Origin: Chryseobacterium gleum
GTDB lineage: Bacteria > Bacteroidota > Bacteroidia > Flavobacteriales_D > Sanyastnellaceae
NCBI GenBank assembly: GCA_945878835.1
Contig: CAMCUG010000063.1
Location: forward strand, 1-7,860
Direction of reading: 5' to 3'
Length of the DNA stretch: 7,860 bases
Shown piece after piece: positions 1 to 5,024 of this stretch (its first letter is position 1; each line of letters starts with the position of its first letter). Under the pieces are notes generated by a model. The model saw only the letters and a list, made by a program, of their open reading frames with translations, did no database searches and had not been told where the DNA came from. The position numbers and the translations under genes were made by a program.

Positions 1-621
1 GAGCAAACTAAGAAATGGTTAGACGCTGGTAAAACAGTTGGTCTTATTGGTGGAGACCACAGCACTCCATTGGGATATCTTCAGACGTTGTCTGAGCGTT
101 ACGAGAACTTCGGAATCCTTCATGTAGACGCGCACATGGACTTGCGTGAGGCGTATGAAGGATTCACGTATTCACACGCGTCTATCATGTACAATGCGCT
201 TCAAATTCCACAAATAACCAAATTGGTTCAAGTTGGAATTCGTGATTTCTGTAAAGAGGAAAACGATCGCGTAGTGAATTCAAACGGAAGAATCATTGTT
301 CATACCGATGCTGAAATTCAACGTGCAGCGTTCGAAGGGGAATTGTGGAAAGAGCGTTGTAATGCCATTATCGATGCACTTCCGAATGACGTCTATATCA
401 GTTTCGATATCGACGGATTAGACCCTACCCTTTGTCCAAATACAGGAACACCTGTCCCAGGCGGACTTTCATTCCAACAGGCGTTGTATTTGCTAAGTAA
501 ACTGAAAGCAAAGAAGAACATTATTGGTTTCGACTTAGTAGAAGTTGCTCCGGGCGAAGACGACTGGAATGGCAACGTTGGAGCGCGTTTGCTTTACCAC
601 ATGTGTGGGGTTGCGAGTTAA
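1..621 (+). CDS. Agmatinase/arginase-family ureohydrolase, 5' end outside the window
   Basis: This is the C-terminal 206 residues of a manganese-dependent ureohydrolase, a cytosolic enzyme family that splits guanidino compounds to urea plus an amine; agmatine to putrescine is the commonest role in this branch. Reading frame 1 is open from the first base, so the gene begins upstream. Family motifs are in order: GGDHS (bases 52-66, first metal-binding His), DAHMD (127-141, Asp/His/Asp ligands), YSHAS, and FDIDGLDP (403-426, with two further Asp ligands), followed by GTPVPGG and DLVEVAP near the end. All visible metal ligands are intact. Substrate choice between agmatine, arginine and formimidoylglutamate cannot be settled from this part, so no symbol is given; agmatinase is the best guess. 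The TAA stop (619-621) directly abuts the stop of the convergent radical SAM gene, with no terminator between them. Confidence 0.93.
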   Translation, partial: EQTKKWLDAGKTVGLIGGDHSTPLGYLQTLSERYENFGILHVDAHMDLREAYEGFTYSHASIMYNALQIPQITKLVQVGIRDFCKEENDRVVNSNGRIIVHTDAEIQRAAFEGELWKERCNAIIDALPNDVYISFDIDGLDPTLCPNTGTPVPGGLSFQQALYLLSKLKAKKNIIGFDLVEVAPGEDDWNGNVGARLLYHMCGVAS

Positions 622-1932
622 TTAAGCTTTTCTCAACTTATTATACTCTACTTGAATTTCCTGTGGTGGGTTGAAATAACCATATGCCACGTGTGGGAAT
701 TCTTCTCTTATTTTATCCAATACATTTCGAACCCCCATGCCTTCCGGCAATTCGGTTACGCCTATTTTTCCTAAATACCAATCGGGATCAATGTTGAAAT
801 TGCGCCATTGAATCATGCTAATGTCTGTTTGCTTAATGAAATTGCGCAATGCTTCATATTCTTCTGGATGGTCTGTCATTCCTGGGAAAGTGAAATAGTT
901 GATGCTTGCCCATCCGCCATATTGACGAACAATCCGCGCTGATTCAACAATGTCTTCAAACTTATAGTTGTTCGGCAAATAATAGGCTTCGTAAATGTTT
1001 TTACGAAGCGAATTTGTGCTGACACGAATGCTATCTAATCCAACCTTCATTAACTCTTCCACCGCCTTTGGCTTGCTGCCGTTGGTGTTCAGGTTAATGA
1101 TTCCACGTTTGGTGTGCTTTCGCAATTCAATAATAACATCGCGAATGGTTTGCCAAACGAGCAAAGGCTCGCCTTCGCATCCTTGTCCAAAACTTATAAT
1201 TGGACGCTCGGCGTTTATCAAATGTGGAAGTGTATATTCAACAATTTCTGCAACCGTTGGAATGAAATCTAAACGATCTTGAGGCGACGTTAACTCATGC
1301 TCTTCCGGTTGAAATGAAATACAACCCAAGCAATTGCTGTTACACGCTGGGCTCACAGGAATAGGCGCTTCCCATCTTCCCATGAAAAAATTACGTGCAG
1401 CAGGACAACAATATTTCAAACTGCAATTGTTTCCTAAGTGCTGAACCAATCTGTTGTTCGGATGCTCTTCCAAACGCTTTCGGGTCACTTCCCAAATATG
1501 TTCGCGATCGAAATTCTCTAAATCCTGACGTTCATCTGCGTCTATGCGAACTGCCGTTGTATAAAACTTCCCGTCGTACCAACCCACTGCTGTGTATGCG
1601 TACAAGGGAAGTGTTGGTGCGTCTTGCTCGTCTGTTCCGAATGCTGCAGAATACAACTGCGTATAAGCAGGCGCATTCAAACTAGCAACTGCTTGAATGT
1701 CTTCGTGACATTCCATTTCGCCTGTTTCAACGCTTAAACCGTATGGTCTTCTACCGGGTAACGTGAATAAATCACTTCCGAACGGAAGTTCAATAAAATC
1801 TTCAGGAGTTAGCGGATAGACGTTGTAGCCTGATCTTCCAACCACTTCAAAATTAGTGTCTTCAAAAATATTTCCTTCAGCATCGGCATAAACCATGAAC
1901 GGAACTTCCTTCGGATGAATTGATTTTTTCAT
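622..1932 (-). CDS. Radical SAM protein of unassigned function, with extra cysteines before the cluster motif
   Basis: The predicted 436-residue protein carries CNSNCLGC (C197, C201, C204), the CX3CX2C motif that binds the [4Fe-4S] cluster and S-adenosylmethionine in radical SAM enzymes. GQGCEGEP (249-256) matches the SAM-contacting 'GGEP' strand, and NTNGS (about 282-286) and DSIRVSTNS (300-308) fit later barrel strands. About 170 residues precede the core, and just before the canonical motif lies a second cysteine group (C170, C175, C176), which could bind another cluster or metal. I do not recognise the subfamily: it has no SPASM-type cysteine tail, and the C-terminus (after about 350) is rich in aromatics. 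The start is ATG 1932-1930 (MKKSIH). An ATG 13 codons upstream (1971) is rejected because it overlaps the divergent gene and lies upstream of the -7 element. The gene stands alone on its strand and converges with the ureohydrolase gene. Confidence 0.9.
   Translation of the reverse strand: MKKSIHPKEVPFMVYADAEGNIFEDTNFEVVGRSGYNVYPLTPEDFIELPFGSDLFTLPGRRPYGLSVETGEMECHEDIQAVASLNAPAYTQLYSAAFGTDEQDAPTLPLYAYTAVGWYDGKFYTTAVRIDADERQDLENFDREHIWEVTRKRLEEHPNNRLVQHLGNNCSLKYCCPAARNFFMGRWEAPIPVSPACNSNCLGCISFQPEEHELTSPQDRLDFIPTVAEIVEYTLPHLINAERPIISFGQGCEGEPLLVWQTIRDVIIELRKHTKRGIINLNTNGSKPKAVEELMKVGLDSIRVSTNSLRKNIYEAYYLPNNYKFEDIVESARIVRQYGGWASINYFTFPGMTDHPEEYEALRNFIKQTDISMIQWRNFNIDPDWYLGKIGVTELPEGMGVRNVLDKIREEFPHVAYGYFNPPQEIQVEYNKLRKA
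986..1009. repeat. Perfect 10-bp inverted repeat inside the radical SAM gene
   Basis: GCTTCGTAAA (986-995) and its exact reverse complement TTTACGAAGC (1000-1009) flank a 4-base TGTT loop. On the minus-strand message this lies in the codons for the residues around SLRKNIYEAY. No T-run follows the stem in the gene's reading direction, so it does not look like a terminator. It may be chance within coding sequence, or a folded mRNA element or binding site. A second, smaller palindrome in the same gene, ACTTCCG-AA-CGGAAGT, lies at 1774-1789. Confidence 0.6.
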
Positions 1933-1936
1933 GTTG

Positions 1937-1944
1937 CAAAAGTA
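1937..1944 (-). promoter_or_regulatory. Bacteroidota -7 promoter element for the radical SAM gene
   Basis: Read on the minus strand this is TACTTTTG, a full match to the TAnnTTTG -7 consensus. Only four bases (CAAC) separate it from ATG 1932, so the transcript would start at or within a few bases of the start codon. No good -33 TTG is seen at the usual spacing. It lies six bases from the -7 element of the divergent gene, so the two promoters must share space. Confidence 0.6.
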
Positions 1945-1949
1945 CATTC

Positions 1950-1957
1950 TATCTTTG
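1950..1957 (+). promoter_or_regulatory. Bacteroidota -7 promoter element for the PhnP-like gene
   Basis: TATCTTTG matches TAnnTTTG fully. It is six bases before the ATG at 1964, again implying a leaderless or nearly leaderless message. A -33 TTG at standard spacing is not evident; the nearest (1920-1922) is 27 bases away, which is too far. The region where a -33 box should fall is a T-run (1924-1929) inside the first codons of the divergent radical SAM gene. Confidence 0.6.
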
Positions 1958-1963
1958 TGAAAT

Positions 1964-2728
1964 ATGCGCATTACATTTTTAGGAACAGGAACAAGTCAGG
2001 GTGTACCACTCATCTCTTGCAAATGTGCAGTTTGCGTTTCTACTGACGAACGCGACAAACGCTTGAGAAGCGCCGTAGCATTGACCATTGGCGAGAAGTA
2101 CATTGTTATTGATTCGGGGCCTGACTTCCGACAGCAAATGCTTCGCGATAATGCTACGCACCTGGATGCCATTGTTTTCACGCATGAACACAAAGATCAC
2201 ATTGCTGGTTTAGACGATGTTCGGGCCTTTAATTTCACGACGGGAAAACCCGTGAATGTTTATTGCACCGAGCAGGTGGAAGAGGCATTGCGTAGAGAAT
2301 TTCACTACGCGTTTTCTGAAAAGAAATATCCTGGCGTTCCTCAAATTATTTTAAATCGAATTGAAAACGCCCCTTTCAACATAAACGGAATAACATTTAC
2401 TCCTATTGAAGTTCTTCACTTCAAAATGAAAGTCTTCGGATTCCGCATTGGAAACTTCACCTACATCACCGATGCGAATTTCATTTCAGAAGAAGAGATT
2501 CGGAAAGTTATAGGAAGTGAGATTCTTGTTCTCAATGGCCTTCGCAGAGAAGCCCATCCCTCCCATTTTACTCTAGAAGAGTCCCTTGCGTTAATTGCCC
2601 GCATTAAGCCCAAAGAAGCCTATTTAACACACATTAGCCATCAGTTGGGAAAACATGCAGAGGTTACCGCTGAACTGCCCGCAAACGTTCATTTGGCCTA
2701 TGACGGATTAACGCTTGAACTTGAATAA
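1964..2728 (+). CDS. PhnP-like metallo-beta-lactamase-fold hydrolase
   Basis: A complete 254-residue cytosolic protein of the metallo-beta-lactamase superfamily, about the length of E. coli PhnP (252). The metal motif HxHxDH is THEHKDH (H74, H76, D78, H79). Later ligand candidates are H152, D170 (YITDAN) and H223 (THISH). Near the N-terminus GTGTSQGVP is followed by C19, C21 and C24 (CKCAVC), the structural zinc site typical of PhnP-type members. Characterised PhnP cleaves ribosyl 1,2-cyclic phosphate diesters, but relatives in Bacteroidota are widespread without phosphonate genes, so the true substrate is open (cyclic phosphodiester or related). ATG 1964 is chosen because MRITFLGTGTSQG is the usual family N-terminus. 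It is divergent from the radical SAM gene and followed after 30 bases by the DUF4920 gene, which has its own promoter. Confidence 0.88.
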   Translation: MRITFLGTGTSQGVPLISCKCAVCVSTDERDKRLRSAVALTIGEKYIVIDSGPDFRQQMLRDNATHLDAIVFTHEHKDHIAGLDDVRAFNFTTGKPVNVYCTEQVEEALRREFHYAFSEKKYPGVPQIILNRIENAPFNINGITFTPIEVLHFKMKVFGFRIGNFTYITDANFISEEEIRKVIGSEILVLNGLRREAHPSHFTLEESLALIARIKPKEAYLTHISHQLGKHAEVTAELPANVHLAYDGLTLELE

Positions 2729-2743
2729 TCTCTCTTACTTTTG
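2715..2743 (+). promoter_or_regulatory. Promoter for the DUF4920-M16 pair
   Basis: TTG (2715-2717), an 18-base spacer and TACTTTTG (2736-2743) fit the Bacteroidota -33/-7 pattern. The ATG at 2759 follows 15 bases after the -7 box, giving a leader of about 10 bases. The -33 part lies in the last codons of the PhnP-like gene. A TTG at 2741, which would extend the DUF4920 reading frame by six codons, falls inside the -7 box and so cannot be the start of this message. Confidence 0.65.
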
Positions 2744-2758
2744 CAACAAATATTGAAC

Positions 2759-3280
2759 ATGAAAAAAATAGCATTTTTAATTATAGCTCTCAGTCTTTTC
2801 GTTGGAACAGCTGCTGCTCAAAAATCGAAAAAAGGAATAGTTAATTCTTACGGTGAAGCATTCGTTGCTGAAAACGTAATGACTTTGGCTCAACTTCAAG
2901 GGAAGATGGAAACTGAAACACGCTATTCTTGTGTGTTTGAAGGAAGTATTGTTCAGACGTGTCAGAAGGCAGGATGTTGGATGGAAGTTTCTATGCCTGT
3001 TGGCGATGGAATGACCGTGTTCATGAAAGACCATGCGTTCGCAGTCCCATTGGAGAAATGTGAAGGAAAGAAAACATTCGTAAAAGGAGAAGCGTATTTC
3101 AAAGAGTTGAGTGTTGCTTATTTGCAGCACCTAGCTGAAGACGCAGGAAAATCGAAAGAGGAAATTGCTAAGATCACCGAGCCCAGCAAGCAGTTGGTCT
3201 TCAATGCGAGTGGCGTGCAGATTGTTGAAGGTGGAAAAGGCGTTAAGAAATCGAAGAAAGCCGAAAACTGCGCGCATTGA
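2759..3280 (+). CDS. Secreted DUF4920 domain protein
   Basis: The predicted product is 173 residues. Residues 1-20 form a classic signal peptide (MKKIAFLIIALSLFVGTAAA, then QKS) with no lipobox cysteine, so it is expected to be soluble and exported to the periplasm. The mature part matches my knowledge of the DUF4920 family: YGEAF near 31-35, TCQKAGCWMEV (67-77) with C68 and C73, VFMKDHAFAVP (88-98), and the helix-rich AEDAGKSKEEIAKITEP (126-142). C68 and C73 sit as a CX4C pair that could bind metal or be redox-active; C58, C101 and C171 are additional cysteines. No function is established for the family as far as I know. The C-terminus is lysine-rich. Its TGA stop overlaps the TTG start of the M16 peptidase gene, so the two are probably co-translated. 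ATG 2759 is preferred because it begins the signal peptide downstream of the promoter. Confidence 0.85.
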   Translation: MKKIAFLIIALSLFVGTAAAQKSKKGIVNSYGEAFVAENVMTLAQLQGKMETETRYSCVFEGSIVQTCQKAGCWMEVSMPVGDGMTVFMKDHAFAVPLEKCEGKKTFVKGEAYFKELSVAYLQHLAEDAGKSKEEIAKITEPSKQLVFNASGVQIVEGGKGVKKSKKAENCAH

Positions 3281-4521
3281 GTTTACTTCCAAATCCAATT
3301 GTTTTTACTCTTTCCAACGGAATTCGTGTGGTTCACCAACCCATGGATCGCGACGTTGCGCACTGCGGATTAATGATCGCAGCTGGAAGTCGCGACGAAG
3401 AGGAAGATGAACACGGTCTTGCGCATTTTCTTGAACACTGTTTTTTCAAAGGAACCAAGACTAGAAAGAATCATCATATCCTTTCGCGGCTGGATGCTGT
3501 AGGCGGAGAATTAAATGCTTTCACGGCGAAAGAGGAAACGTGGATACACGCGTCTATGGTGAAAGAGCATTACGAGAGAGCCATTGAACTCATTGCCGAT
3601 ATTACGTTTCACCCTTCCTTTCCTGCTGAAGAAATTGAAAAGGAAAAGGAAGTTATTATCGATGAATTGAATAGTTATTTCGACAGTCCGAGTGAAATGA
3701 TTTTCGAAGAGTTCGAAGAACATTTGTTTGGTAAGCACGCCATCGGGCGAAGCATTCTCGGATCGAAAGAAAGCATTAACGCCATGAAGCGTTCGCATCT
3801 TGAACGGTTTAGAAAAAGAAATTTAACGGCAGAACAATTGGTTTTTTCTTCAGCTGGAAATATTCCCATTGAAAAACTTCAATTGATTTTAGAGAAACAT
3901 CTGGGCAAAGAAAAGCTCTCTCTTTTCACTCAAAAGAGAATTAAGCCCACTTTAAAATCACGCAAGAAAATTTACGTTGAAAAAGACATTCACCAAGTGA
4001 ATTTTCTAATCGGCGGAAAAGCGTATGCCTTTTCGCATAAGCTTCGTCCAGCTCTTACGTTACTGACCAACGTGCTTGGTGGGCCGGCATTGAACAATAA
4101 GCTCAGCATGGTTATTCGCGAGAAACACGGATTGGCTTATCACGTTGAATGCACGTATGCGCCATTCACCGATTGCGGTATTTTTAGTTTGTATTTAGGC
4201 ACCGACAAGGAGAATTTGAAAAAGGCCATTGAACTTTGTGAAAAAACATTGGAATGGTACAAGGAAAACAAAATGAACGGCCGTCAACTTCAGGAAGCGA
4301 AGAAACAAATCATTGGACAAATGGCATTGGCTCAAGACAGTGGAAGCGCCCTTATGTTCAACCTAGGAAAAACCTTGCATGAGTTCAACCGAATTGATAC
4401 GATGAAAGAAGTGTTTCGTAAGTTGGAAGAAATTACTGCGGATCAAATTCAACAAGCGGCTATCGACACCTTTCAATTTGACAAAATGAATGTGTTAGCC
4501 TACGTCCCGAAAAAAAATTAA
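3277..4521 (+). CDS. M16 family zinc metallopeptidase (processing-peptidase type)
   Basis: A 414-residue single-unit M16 peptidase, the length of the M16B processing-peptidase group, whose members usually act as dimers. The inverted zinc motif HxxEH is HFLEH (H50, E53, H54), and E130 (IIDE) lies 76 residues after H54, where the third ligand is expected. R281 and Y288 (IREKHGLAY) match the Arg/Tyr pair, seven apart, found in catalytic members, so the protein looks active rather than a non-catalytic partner. No signal peptide is seen, so it is predicted cytosolic. The start is TTG 3277, sharing TTGA with the upstream stop. There is an in-frame stop at 3244, and the first internal ATG (residue 23) would remove the conserved FTLSNGIRVV strand. 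The bases before TTG lack the A-rich context used in this phylum, so expression probably depends on coupling to the DUF4920 gene. The natural substrate is unknown. Confidence 0.9.
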   Translation: MSLLPNPIVFTLSNGIRVVHQPMDRDVAHCGLMIAAGSRDEEEDEHGLAHFLEHCFFKGTKTRKNHHILSRLDAVGGELNAFTAKEETWIHASMVKEHYERAIELIADITFHPSFPAEEIEKEKEVIIDELNSYFDSPSEMIFEEFEEHLFGKHAIGRSILGSKESINAMKRSHLERFRKRNLTAEQLVFSSAGNIPIEKLQLILEKHLGKEKLSLFTQKRIKPTLKSRKKIYVEKDIHQVNFLIGGKAYAFSHKLRPALTLLTNVLGGPALNNKLSMVIREKHGLAYHVECTYAPFTDCGIFSLYLGTDKENLKKAIELCEKTLEWYKENKMNGRQLQEAKKQIIGQMALAQDSGSALMFNLGKTLHEFNRIDTMKEVFRKLEEITADQIQQAAIDTFQFDKMNVLAYVPKKN

Positions 4522-4934
4522 AACGGTGAAATGGAATGGACGTCGTTATTCCGCCGCTCAATTTCATTTTTCACAATACAGATTCGTTGGGCAATTCCTG
4601 CCATATCTCGAAGGTCTTGCTGAAGCAACCACATCAAAGAATCTTCGTGATTGTCTGCTGCCCGCGCCATTTTCTCTAACACATCGTATTTATTTTTCTT
4701 CAACCAAAGCAAAGCGTTCGGATTACCTTCTGCCCCATTGATGAGGGCCATCAGATGCGGGAAATTATTTTCCATGAGCCACTTGCGAGCATCGTCTTGG
4801 TTGTTGAGCGCGTGAACGAAAATTCCTAATTCCGGAAACCCATTTGCCATAAGCCATTCTCGAATGGCTATGTTGCCTGAAATGGCCTCTCCCCAAGCGA
4901 TAATAACTTTCGACGGATATCCTTCGGTATTCAT
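4518..4934 (-). CDS. Small protein of four exact 25-residue helical repeats, function unknown
   Basis: A 138-residue acidic, soluble-looking protein with no signal peptide or membrane segment. I do not recognise the family. Its striking feature is internal periodicity: W27, W52, W77 and W102 are exactly 25 residues apart. Around each, the pattern is roughly A/S at W-3, L at W+1, N/Q at W+4, F/Y/L at W+6, L/M at W+9 and an Ala-rich stretch near W+15/16. The units predict as helix-turn-helix pairs forming a small solenoid over about residues 21-120, followed by a basic tail (IVKNEIERRNN). This suggests a binding or scaffold role, which is inference only. The stop TAA (4520-4518) overlaps the stop of the convergent M16 gene. 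The UUCG terminator upstream separates it from the lipoprotein gene, so it should have its own promoter. Codon use resembles its neighbours. Confidence 0.85.
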   Translation of the reverse strand: MNTEGYPSKVIIAWGEAISGNIAIREWLMANGFPELGIFVHALNNQDDARKWLMENNFPHLMALINGAEGNPNALLWLKKNKYDVLEKMARAADNHEDSLMWLLQQDLRDMAGIAQRICIVKNEIERRNNDVHSISPF

Positions 4935-4938
4935 ATTG

Positions 4939-4946
4939 CAATGTTA
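4939..4946 (-). promoter_or_regulatory. Weak candidate -7 element for the 25-residue repeat protein
   Basis: On the minus strand this reads TAACATTG, one mismatch from TAnnTTTG, and lies four bases (CAAT) before the ATG. This spacing is the same as at the radical SAM gene, where CAAC separates the box from ATG. No clear -33 TTG was found in the A/T-rich stretch 4947-4981. It is the best candidate because the terminator at 4982-5005 isolates this gene from upstream transcription. Confidence 0.35.
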
Positions 4947-4981
4947 AATAAGTTTTAGATTGATTTCATTATTAAGAAACA

Positions 4982-5005
4982 AAAAAGGGACCGAAGTCCC
5001 TTTTT
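4982..5005 (-). terminator. Rho-independent terminator of the lipoprotein gene, UUCG tetraloop
   Basis: A perfect 10-bp stem, AAAAAGGGAC (4982-4991) with GTCCCTTTTT (4996-5005), encloses four bases. On the minus-strand RNA the core is GGGAC-UUCG-GUCCC, the very stable C(UUCG)G tetraloop, followed by a run of U and then GUUUCUU. It begins 19 bases after the lipoprotein stop. Because the stem contains A and T tails on both sides, it could also stop plus-strand transcripts running on from the M16 gene. Confidence 0.92.
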
Positions 5006-5024
5006 CAATAAATATCTTTTCGAA

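Noticed and set aside
995..1685. Open reading frames of about 95 codons on the plus strand within the radical SAM gene (995-1282 and 1395-1685).
   Set aside because: Their translations show no recognisable domain, and both lie wholly antisense to a clearly coding gene with intact motifs. They look like frame shadows.
1933..1971. Upstream ATG (1971) as the start of the radical SAM protein.
   Set aside because: It would add 13 residues of unlikely composition, overlap the start of the divergent gene, and lie upstream of the -7 box that probably drives this gene.
2234..2256. Imperfect hairpin TTCACG...CGTGAA with an internal GGG/CCC in the PhnP-like gene.
   Set aside because: The arms need an unpaired bulge, no T-run follows, and it lies in mid-coding sequence. 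A regulatory role is not supported.
622..2728. A radical SAM gene beside a PhnP-like gene, suggesting a C-P lyase (PhnJ/PhnP) phosphonate system.
   Set aside because: The radical SAM protein has the ordinary CX3CX2C motif and a different layout from PhnJ, the genes are divergent rather than in one operon, and no other phn genes are present. PhnP-like proteins occur widely without phosphonate genes.
4935..5024. A possible small RNA or riboswitch in the A/T-rich gap between the lipoprotein and repeat-protein genes.
   Set aside because: Apart from the terminator stem, no further structure or conserved motif is visible in these 90 bases, and the terminator is fully explained by the upstream lipoprotein gene.
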